From: Roseibium limicola
GTDB lineage: Bacteria > Pseudomonadota > Alphaproteobacteria > Rhizobiales > Stappiaceae
Direction of reading: 5' to 3'
Assembly: GCF_017313085.1 (NCBI RefSeq)
Contig: NZ_JAFLNF010000004.1
Span: forward strand, 310,001-374,000
Length of the DNA: 64,000 nt
This document shows, piece by piece, positions 45,216 through 52,388 of the stretch; positions within the stretch are counted from its first letter, which is position 1; every line of letters starts with the position of its first letter. The position numbers and the translations under genes were made by a program. The notes under the pieces are model-generated. The model was not told where the DNA came from. It worked only from the letters and a program-made list of their open reading frames with translations, and did no database searches.

Positions 45216-46001
45216 TCAGAAAGAGGCGGTGAAAAAACCTGCCAGATAGGCGAGGCAAAGCGCGCCGCCGTAGCTGATAATCTTCAAGTACCTGGCATTG
45301 CGAGTGAAAAAAGAGCTGGCGCCATCCTGTTCAACGGATGCAGTTGCGGCGTCGAGAGCGGAGGTCTCGGTCCTGGCGGGGTCTGTCAGCTTGAGTGTCG
45401 AAGGTGCGTCTAGAGCTGCAATTACCGGTTCGGAAGCGGGGCGTGAGTCTGCTGTCTGTGAGGCATCGAGGGTTTCTGGAGCCTCTGGCTCAGGCATCTC
45501 AAGCTCAGGCGACGCGAGAGACAGCACTTCGAACCTGGGCACATATGTCCCCTTGGGGATGGTAATGCGAACAGGGTCGGTTGAACCTGGGCCGCTATAA
45601 TAGGCCGCCAGTCGCCGACGCAGGCGAGACGCTTCAACCCGGACGATGGGATTTGTGACAGGATCGAAATCCTCGTTCCGTCCCAACGCTTCCACGGCAA
45701 TCGTGTAGCCTTTCAAGTCGTGGGTGCGCTCTTCGAGGGTCGCCTTGACGATGTAGGACAGGAGAGTGCGCAACTGGGGGACGCCGGAAAACTCGTCGCT
45801 CTGCAAGACGCTGATCAGCGCGTTCTTGATATCCCAATCGCTCGGAGGCTTGCCAATCGCAGCTGCACTGGCAGGCGGGGGAGGCGCTGGTGTCTCCAGA
45901 TGAGGGGCGACCTGGTCATGGTCAGCCTCGATAGTTTCTCCGCTCGGCACCAAACTCTGAAGTCTCCCGTTTACATTCTTCGCTTGAGCAAAGATCCACA
46001 T
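45216..46001 (-). CDS. Tail-anchored protein with winged-helix domain of the adenylate-cyclase-associated type
   Basis: About 261 residues. After a Pro-rich start, residues about 55-155 read LRTLLSYIVKATLEER, LKGYTIAVEALGRNEDFDP and NPIVRVEASRLRRRLAAYY. This is the N-terminal DNA-binding-like module often found before adenylate cyclase or TPR domains. No such domain follows: a Pro/Ala/Glu-rich linker leads to one membrane helix at the extreme C-terminus (ISYGGALCLAYLAGFFTASF). The start is uncertain (ATG 46001, or TTG 45953 / GTG 45950 after GGGAG). Role unknown; a membrane-tethered regulator is possible. Confidence 0.65.
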   Translation of the reverse strand: MWIFAQAKNVNGRLQSLVPSGETIEADHDQVAPHLETPAPPPPASAAAIGKPPSDWDIKNALISVLQSDEFSGVPQLRTLLSYIVKATLEERTHDLKGYTIAVEALGRNEDFDPVTNPIVRVEASRLRRRLAAYYSGPGSTDPVRITIPKGTYVPRFEVLSLASPELEMPEPEAPETLDASQTADSRPASEPVIAALDAPSTLKLTDPARTETSALDAATASVEQDGASSFFTRNARYLKIISYGGALCLAYLAGFFTASF

Positions 46002-46218
46002 CTCCTGGGTCAAGAACTAGACAAAAACGGGACTTTCACGCAACGGTATTTGTCTGAATATGGAAGTTTTCTCAATAAATACGGGAAAGCACTTAAGTTT
46101 TTTCGCCAGGTTTTGCCCCATCTTTGAAGATCAGGTCGCTCTTCCATGCTTTCTTTACGGGGGACAAACGACGGATTCACAATCCTGTCGGGTACTGGGG
46201 GTCGGAAGCGCCAAAAGA

Positions 46219-46234
46219 TTAAGGCATGATTAAC
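46219..46234 (+). promoter_or_regulatory. CtrA box TTAA-N7-TTAAC upstream of tipF-like gene
   Basis: TTAA-GGCATGA-TTAAC is an exact match to the full CtrA consensus, 39 bases before the start codon of the TipF-like gene. Cell-cycle control of flagellar polarity genes by CtrA is established in Caulobacter. Confidence 0.7.
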
Positions 46235-46272
46235 GCTCAATTTGTGATTCGAGTAGAGAGCACACCGCGAAC

Positions 46273-47763
46273 ATGGGGCGCACCGCGACCATTTTCATAG
46301 CGATTTGCATGGCCGTCATTTCCGCGTCGGCTGCCGCCGTTCTGGTGTTCCAGTTGGGGCGGCCGGTGGGAGAGGCTGTGTCCTTGTCGCTGGCGTTCAT
46401 GTGCACCATGATCCTTCTGCATGTGCTTTTCACCCGTGCGCGGGATCGTGGCGCTCTGAGCGATGTGGTCGACCGCCTGGAAGACCGGATTTCTGATATC
46501 GATGAAGATGTCGGGAACCTGGAAGGTCGGTTGACGGGAATGGAAAGCAACATTCCTCATCGGACCCGAATGGAGATCGACCCGCTGTTCGCAGAGGTCG
46601 AAGTGCTTGGCTCGCTGGTCAAGCAGATGGCCGAGGCCATGTCCGATCTTGAAGCTCGCGTGGAGGACCAGCACGCCATCATGCCGCCGCCACAGCAGCA
46701 TGGCCTGCCGCATTATGGTGAGCAGGACGTGCCTGCGTATTCCCCTGCTTCTCATGGCATGCAGCCTGGGTCGGAGCCAGTCCCGGCGGCACCTCAACAT
46801 CAGCCGCTTCAGCAGCCGCATGTTTATGCGGATGAACGGCCAGTGCCGCCATCGGGCAGCGCTCAGAAAAGTCGATATGACCAGCTTCCGGCACAAGCGG
46901 CTGAATGGGACCAGACGCAGCAGTCGAACGGCGATCCGGCAATGCGCGAAATCATCAACGCGGCGTTGAACAACAATCGGGTTGAACTGCACTTGCAGCC
47001 GATCGTTAGCCTGCCTCAACGTCAGGTGAAATATTATGAGGCCTACACCCGCCTTCGCGACAGTCAGGGTGAGCTTCTGGAAGCCAAGGTGTTCCTGCCG
47101 GAGGCCATTCGTTCGGGCCGTATTGCGCGCATCGACAACATGCTGCTGTTCCGCTCGGTTCAGGTCATCCGGCGTTTGACGTCGCGCAGTCGCAGCACGG
47201 CGATGTTCTGTAATCTGTCGTCTCTGTCGTTGGTCGACGAGACCTTCTTCCCGGGCTTTCTGGATTTCGTGAAGGCCAATCGGACTTTTGCCGACGTTCT
47301 GGTGTTCGAATTCACTCAGGAAGATGTGGCCCAGATGGGGGTGATGGAACTGGAGAGCCTCAGTGCTCTGGCCGAACTCGGCTTCAAATTCTCCATCGAC
47401 GGCATCACGGACATGAAGATGGACTTCAAGTCTCTGGCACAACGCGGCTTCAAATATGCCAAGTTGCACTGTGATTTTCTGATTGGCCGACGTCAGGCCA
47501 GCCATGGCCATATACATCCGTCCGATTTCGGCGATCTTCTGCATCGCTACGGCATCGTGTTGATCCCTGATCATGTGGAAACCGAGTCCCAGGTGCTGGA
47601 GCTGCTCGACCTGGATGTCAGCCTGGCGCAGGGCAATCTCTTCTCGCCGCCACGTCCGGTGCGAGCTGAGGTTCTGCAGGGCGCACCGGCACCCGCCGCC
47701 GCCCAGGAGGGGCGCCGCGATGGCCGTGTCGCCGCCAATCGTCCACGCGCAGCCGCCAGCTGA
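46273..47763 (+). CDS. tipF: TipF-like flagellar polarity protein, degenerate EAL domain
   Basis: A 496-residue inner-membrane protein. Two helices (about 6-28 and 36-53) are followed by a coiled coil (about 60-135), a Pro/Gln-rich linker (about 140-210) and an EAL domain (about 228-465). This is the architecture of Caulobacter TipF, a c-di-GMP receptor that positions the flagellum. The EAL signature is EAY, the DDFG motif is replaced (SIDGITD), and QGNLFSPPRP remains, so phosphodiesterase activity is unlikely while c-di-GMP binding is possible. A CtrA box precedes it. Confidence 0.82.
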   Translation: MGRTATIFIAICMAVISASAAAVLVFQLGRPVGEAVSLSLAFMCTMILLHVLFTRARDRGALSDVVDRLEDRISDIDEDVGNLEGRLTGMESNIPHRTRMEIDPLFAEVEVLGSLVKQMAEAMSDLEARVEDQHAIMPPPQQHGLPHYGEQDVPAYSPASHGMQPGSEPVPAAPQHQPLQQPHVYADERPVPPSGSAQKSRYDQLPAQAAEWDQTQQSNGDPAMREIINAALNNNRVELHLQPIVSLPQRQVKYYEAYTRLRDSQGELLEAKVFLPEAIRSGRIARIDNMLLFRSVQVIRRLTSRSRSTAMFCNLSSLSLVDETFFPGFLDFVKANRTFADVLVFEFTQEDVAQMGVMELESLSALAELGFKFSIDGITDMKMDFKSLAQRGFKYAKLHCDFLIGRRQASHGHIHPSDFGDLLHRYGIVLIPDHVETESQVLELLDLDVSLAQGNLFSPPRPVRAEVLQGAPAPAAAQEGRRDGRVAANRPRAAAS

Positions 47764-47823
47764 TAAGTGCTGGCTTGGCCGGCCTGTAAGATCTTCAGAA
47801 ATCCGAAACGCGTATAAACAAAC

Positions 47824-47862
47824 AAGAAGCCGCCCTTTCGCATCAGGAAAGGGCGGCTTCTT
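47824..47862. terminator. Bidirectional hairpin between tipF and peptidase genes
   Basis: A perfect 16-bp inverted repeat (AAGAAGCCGCCCTTTC and complement) with a 7-nt loop lies between the convergent genes. The T-runs are short. Confidence 0.82.
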
Positions 47863-47894
47863 CAGTCTTGGGGCAGGGCGTTCTGGCAGCGCTC

Positions 47895-49229
47895 TCAGCC
47901 GCCGGAAGCGTCTTTCTTCGTCATCTTCGGGCCCACCAGTGCGATGGTTGGTGTCTTGTCACCCAGCAGGCGTTGAGCGGCCTTCTTGACGTCGTCCAGG
48001 GTCACCGCTTCGATTTCCGCATTGCGTCGCTCGAAGTAGTCGATGCCGAGGTCTGCATTTTGCAAGGCGACGAGCTGTCGGGCAATCTTGGCCGAACTGT
48101 CGAAGCGCAGGGCATAGGAGCCGGTGAGGTACTTCTTGGCGCTGTCCAGCTCGGCTTGGGTCGGCCCTTGCTCGGTCATGCGCTTGAATTGTTCCTGGAT
48201 CACCTGAACGCTCTCGTCCGCCTTGTCGGCGCGCGTTGCTGCAGAGCCGATCATCAGGCCTCCGGCATTATAAGGTGCCAGCGAGGTGCCGACGCCGTAG
48301 GTCAGGCCGCGTTTCTCGCGCACCTCTTCATACAGCCACGAGGTAAACGAGCCGCCGCCGAGAATGTGGTTCATTACATAGGCTGCCTGATAGTCCGGGT
48401 CGTCGCGCATGATGCCCGGCAGACCGAAGAGGATCTGCGTCTGCGGCACGTTCATCTCTGCCGAAACCGTCTTGCCGGAGCTGACAATCAGATCCGCAAC
48501 CGGCGTCAGATCGGCTTTCTCTGGCAGTCCGCCAAAGATCTTGTCGAGCGCCGGGGCCAACGTTGCGGCGTCAATGTCGCCCACGACGCCAATGGTCACT
48601 CCGTCCTTGGCCAGAAGCTTCTGATATTGAGTGCGCAGATCATCCGGCGTCAGAGAGCCTTGGCTCTCCACCGTGCCTTCCGTCTTCCAGGTGTAGGGGT
48701 GGTCTCCCAGCAGGCTGGAGTACAGCAGATCAGAGGCCTTTTCGCTCGGGTCTTGCTCTGATTGGCGAATGCCGGCGATGAACTGTGTCTTCATCCGCTG
48801 TACGGGCTCTTCGTCAAAGCGCGGCTTGTTGAGCGACATTTCGGCCAGATTGAAGGCCTCGTCCCGGTTCGCGGTTAGCGTCCGCAATGTACCGTAGAAA
48901 TAGTCCTTGCCGGTGTCGTAGCGCAGGGTGACGGAAAGCTCTTCCAGCCGCGCCTGAAACGCCTGCGAAGACAGGTCGCCAGCGCCCTCATCCAGGGTGG
49001 CGGCAAGCAAGCGTGTAAGGCCCTGCTTGTCTTCCGGGTCTTGTGCTGCCCCTCCCTCGAAGGAGAAGTTCATGGCGATCAGAGGAATGGTGTGATCTTC
49101 CACCAGCCAGGCTTCGATGCCGCCGGGGCTTGTGACTTTCTGGATCTCCACCGCTTGCGCAGTGCTCAGGGCCGCGCCGAGAAAGGCGGTGGCGGTGACC
49201 AGGGGTTTCAAAAATGCAGTGACAGACAT
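47895..49229 (-). CDS. M16 peptidase homologue, non-catalytic subunit, exported
   Basis: A 444-residue protein with a signal peptide (cleavage after AQA). It has the two-domain M16B fold, with the C-domain segment YEEVREKRGLTYGVGTSL, but the zinc motif HxxEH is missing: the equivalent helix reads GLTRLLAATLDEGAG. In mitochondrial-processing-peptidase-like pairs one subunit lacks zinc and binds substrate. The adjacent upstream gene encodes the catalytic partner, 66 bases away in the same operon. Confidence 0.9.
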   Translation of the reverse strand: MSVTAFLKPLVTATAFLGAALSTAQAVEIQKVTSPGGIEAWLVEDHTIPLIAMNFSFEGGAAQDPEDKQGLTRLLAATLDEGAGDLSSQAFQARLEELSVTLRYDTGKDYFYGTLRTLTANRDEAFNLAEMSLNKPRFDEEPVQRMKTQFIAGIRQSEQDPSEKASDLLYSSLLGDHPYTWKTEGTVESQGSLTPDDLRTQYQKLLAKDGVTIGVVGDIDAATLAPALDKIFGGLPEKADLTPVADLIVSSGKTVSAEMNVPQTQILFGLPGIMRDDPDYQAAYVMNHILGGGSFTSWLYEEVREKRGLTYGVGTSLAPYNAGGLMIGSAATRADKADESVQVIQEQFKRMTEQGPTQAELDSAKKYLTGSYALRFDSSAKIARQLVALQNADLGIDYFERRNAEIEAVTLDDVKKAAQRLLGDKTPTIALVGPKMTKKDASGG

Positions 49230-49295
49230 GGAGTGCTCCTCAGGCTGCCGAATTGTAAAATGTGGCTCAGGTAGGCGTTCGGTTTGCGCGTTGCG

Positions 49296-50750
49296 CTATC
49301 CCTGCTTGTCCTCAGAGGTGGCCGTGGGAGCCTCAGGTTTGGTCAGAAGCCCTGTGACGGCTGGGCCCGAAAGATACTTGCGCGCCACATCCTGCAGCAT
49401 CCCGGCATCGACTTCCGAAATCCGCTGTGGCCAGGTCTGAACGTCCTTGACGGTCTGTCCGGTGGTCAGGGCAGCGCCGAAGATGCGGGCCAGGGATTGC
49501 TGGCTGTCCTGTGCGAAGATGGCCTGGGCAACAAGGCTCTGCTTGGCCTTGGCCAGCTCTTCCTCAGTCACGCCGTTGTCCAGTATCGACTGAAGTTCGC
49601 TCTTCAGCAGGGCTTCCATCTCGGCCAGATCGTGACCGGGGGCTGGGCTGGCATAAAGACCGAAACGCCCGTCATCCAGGCTGCCGCTCTGGTAGTAGGC
49701 ACCGGCTCCGATGGCAATCTTCTTGTCGAGGACGGCGCTCTTGTGCAGTCGGCTGGTCGGACCGTCGCCCAGAATGTAGGACAGCAGGTCCAGTGCTTCG
49801 GGCTCCAGGGCTTCGCCTGTGCCGTCGCTGGGCACGATGTAGTTCATGCTGATGGATTCCTGCGTGACGCGGGGGTCAGACATGCTGATCCGGCGCTCGC
49901 CGGGAAGCGTTGGCTCTTGCGGGCGCATCCGTGCCCCCGGCTCAGCCCGACGTTCCACCTTGCCATAGGTCTTTTCCGCCAGGGCCTTGACGTCCTCCGG
50001 CTCAACGTCACCAGCGATGACGACGACCGCGTTGTTGGGCGTGTAGAACCGGTCATAGAAGGAGATGGCCGAGTCCTTGTTCAGGGCCTCGATTTCGCTC
50101 TGCCAGCCGATGACCGGTGAGCCATAAGGATGGTTGACGTATAGCATGGCTGTCAGGGCCTCGCGCAGGCGCGACGAAGGCTCGCTGTCGACGCGCATCC
50201 TGCGTTCTTCCAGAACCACCTGCTGCTCGGGTTTCACGACTTCGTCGGTGAGCACCAGATTTTCCATCCGGTCCGCTTCCAGTTCCATCATCAGGGGCAG
50301 ATGCTCCTTGGCGACGCGTTGGAAATAACCGGTGTAGTCGGAGGTGGTGAAGGCATTCTCCTGACCACCCAACTCGGCGACCGTCTTCGAAAACTCGCCG
50401 TCCGGATGGTCCTTGGTGCCCTTGAACATCAGATGTTCGAGAAAGTGTGCAACACCCGACTGACCTTCCGGCTCATCGGCACTGCCGGCCTTGTACCAGA
50501 TCATATGGGTGACGACCGGCGCGCGATGATCGGGAATGACGACGACCTCGAGGCCATTGTCGAGAGTGAAATCGGTGAGATTTGGGGCGAAAAGCTCGGC
50601 AGCCGGGGCCGGTGGGGCCACACTCTCGGCGCGGGCGGTCGGGACGACGGCGGTTGTTGCCATCAGGCCGGTGATCATCGCGGCGCAGGCCAGATGCGTC
50701 CAGGTCGGCCGGAGGTTCCTCAAAGGGGTGGGCAACACATCGATCTCCAT
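49296..50750 (-). CDS. M16 zinc metallopeptidase, catalytic subunit, exported
   Basis: A 484-residue periplasmic peptidase. A long signal region (to about residue 42, ending ARA) precedes the M16 domain. The inverted zinc motif is HFLEH in SGVAHFLEHLMFKGT, with the downstream Glu in VVLEERRMRVDSEPS. It is the active partner of the following non-catalytic M16 protein. The substrate is unknown; related bacterial pairs degrade peptides or process exported proteins. It belongs to the ileS-lspA-lipoprotein-M16-M16 arrangement common in alphaproteobacteria. Confidence 0.92.
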   Translation of the reverse strand: MEIDVLPTPLRNLRPTWTHLACAAMITGLMATTAVVPTARAESVAPPAPAAELFAPNLTDFTLDNGLEVVVIPDHRAPVVTHMIWYKAGSADEPEGQSGVAHFLEHLMFKGTKDHPDGEFSKTVAELGGQENAFTTSDYTGYFQRVAKEHLPLMMELEADRMENLVLTDEVVKPEQQVVLEERRMRVDSEPSSRLREALTAMLYVNHPYGSPVIGWQSEIEALNKDSAISFYDRFYTPNNAVVVIAGDVEPEDVKALAEKTYGKVERRAEPGARMRPQEPTLPGERRISMSDPRVTQESISMNYIVPSDGTGEALEPEALDLLSYILGDGPTSRLHKSAVLDKKIAIGAGAYYQSGSLDDGRFGLYASPAPGHDLAEMEALLKSELQSILDNGVTEEELAKAKQSLVAQAIFAQDSQQSLARIFGAALTTGQTVKDVQTWPQRISEVDAGMLQDVARKYLSGPAVTGLLTKPEAPTATSEDKQG

Positions 50751-50908
50751 CTTTTGTTGGTCTTTACCCGGTGATGCGCAAGGCAGCCGAGGTTCGAACC
50801 GGGTGGCGACAAGCTATAGGGGCCGAGCAGTGAATACCCGTTAAAGATCGGTCATGTTTGCCGTCCGACAAGAGCTTGAACGGACTTTCTCAAAGCGTGG
50901 TGACCAAC

Positions 50909-50936
50909 AAAAAACCCGGCCACTGGGGCCGGGTTT
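50909..50936 (-). terminator. Terminator downstream of lipoprotein gene
   Basis: A perfect 10-bp stem (AAACCCGGCC / GGCCGGGTTT) is followed on the minus strand by a T-run. Confidence 0.88.
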
Positions 50937-50960
50937 GGGACTGTCGTGATGTCAGGCCGA

Positions 50961-51704
50961 TCAGTTGCGACGGCAGTCGCGATCGTTGCCGCTTCCGCCA
51001 CCTTCCAGACAACGCATGTCGAGCGGAGCCGAGCTGTAGGGGTCGTAGTTTGTCGGCTTCTTCTCTTCCTTCACTGCTTCAGGCAGGGCCGCCCCGGCAG
51101 CTGGAGTGGAGTAGGAGCTCGGCGGTTCGGTCAGAAAGCGGCGAGTGGCCAGCTTGCTGCGGGTTGTGTCCGGCTCGCCCCGGCGCAGGCTTTCCGCGCT
51201 GTCGATGGCGTTGGCATTGATGGCCTTCTGCTCGGTCGTTGTCAGTAGGCCACCGGAGATGATTTCTTCGTCGCGGTTCTCGGCGGCGATGTCGCGCTCG
51301 CGGTTGCTGCGCACGTTGATGCCACGCATCTGAGCCGGGGTCAGCTTCTTGCCCAGCCGCTCACGTTGCATCGGATCGTTCTCAGCATAGACGGCGCGCA
51401 CGCGTTCGAGCGATTCATTCTGCTGGCCCTGGGGCCATTCCGGCGACGCCGTGCCGGCGACGGCCGTTTCTGGTTGCGGCAGGTTGGTTGCGTTGGCCGG
51501 CATGGCCAGCGGAGCACGCGGCTTGTATTCGATTTGCTTTGCGCGCGGGTCAACAGCCCCCATACCGCTCATGATGCTGTTCATCAGGGCCGTATCCGGG
51601 GCCTGAGACGTTCCATCGGCGGCTTGGCATGCAGCCAGCAGAAAGGCCGCTGCCACAATCAGTCCAGCCTGTCGAAGGAAACCCGTCGTCGTCCGCTGCG
51701 CCAT
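50961..51704 (-). CDS. Hypothetical lipoprotein next to lspA
   Basis: A 247-residue precursor with a lipobox (FLLAACQ, lipidated Cys about 25). The mature protein is hydrophilic and probably largely disordered, apart from a helical middle (LGKKLTPAQMRGINVRSNRERD). Other alphaproteobacteria carry the BamF-type DUF3035 lipoprotein between lspA and the M16 pair. Position suggests a counterpart, but I cannot confirm sequence similarity. ATG 51704 is used; an upstream in-frame codon would push the signal inward. Confidence 0.72.
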   Translation of the reverse strand: MAQRTTTGFLRQAGLIVAAAFLLAACQAADGTSQAPDTALMNSIMSGMGAVDPRAKQIEYKPRAPLAMPANATNLPQPETAVAGTASPEWPQGQQNESLERVRAVYAENDPMQRERLGKKLTPAQMRGINVRSNRERDIAAENRDEEIISGGLLTTTEQKAINANAIDSAESLRRGEPDTTRSKLATRRFLTEPPSSYSTPAAGAALPEAVKEEKKPTNYDPYSSAPLDMRCLEGGGSGNDRDCRRN

Positions 51705-51811
51705 AGTCCGCTGCACCCCAAAATCCCTTTGTGTCACTGCGTCGACCCTACGTTGGCCGTCTCACCTGTCCAAGCGCTAAGGGCCTGACGGGAGAAAGCA
51801 GTTATAAAACT

Positions 51812-52351
51812 TCATTTTGCGGCTGAATTAGGACCGCCCCTGAAACTGTCATACAGGAGACCCGCCACCCCGGCAACGATCCAGACGTCAGCAAGATTGA
51901 AGACGTACCAGGAGAAGTCGCCGATATGGAAGTGAACGAAGTCGACAACCGCGCCATAGGCCAGCCGGTCGATGCCGTTGCCCAGCGCCCCCCCAAGGAT
52001 CAGTGCCAGGCTGATCACCACAAGCTTTTGCACGCTGCGGACGCTCCAGACCCAAAGGCCGACGGCCACCACAAGGGTGAAGCCGGCCAGAAGCCAACGC
52101 CCGAGATCACTGTCCTGCTGCAGAAGACCATAGGAAATACCACGGTTCCACACCAGAACCATGTCGAGAACCGGTAGCACGGGCACCCGGTCCATCACGG
52201 TCATCTGCGCTCCGAACAGCACCCAGAGCTTGCTGGCCTGATCGAGGACCAGTCCCACCAGCGTGATCCAGGCGACCAGCTGGCTCTGGGAGCCCCAGAG
52301 CCAGCGTCGGGAAAAGCTTCCACCGGTAATCGGCACGCCTGTTTCACTCAT
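51812..52351 (-). CDS. lspA: Lipoprotein signal peptidase (signal peptidase II)
   Basis: A 179-residue inner-membrane aspartyl protease that cleaves prolipoprotein signal peptides. Four helices are evident. Conserved boxes are VWNRGISYGLL, GGALGNGIDRLAYGAVVDF and WYVFNLADVWI, whose two Asp (VVDF and LADV) are catalytic. It lies 37 bases downstream of ileS, the usual arrangement. Confidence 0.95.
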   Translation of the reverse strand: MSETGVPITGGSFSRRWLWGSQSQLVAWITLVGLVLDQASKLWVLFGAQMTVMDRVPVLPVLDMVLVWNRGISYGLLQQDSDLGRWLLAGFTLVVAVGLWVWSVRSVQKLVVISLALILGGALGNGIDRLAYGAVVDFVHFHIGDFSWYVFNLADVWIVAGVAGLLYDSFRGGPNSAAK

Positions 52352-52388
52352 TCGTTATCCGTCCCTGTGTCCGGAGCCCATCGATGGC

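Noticed and set aside
46237..47574. 445-residue minus-strand frame opposite tipF
   Set aside because: No family resemblance; tipF has domain architecture, start context and a promoter site.
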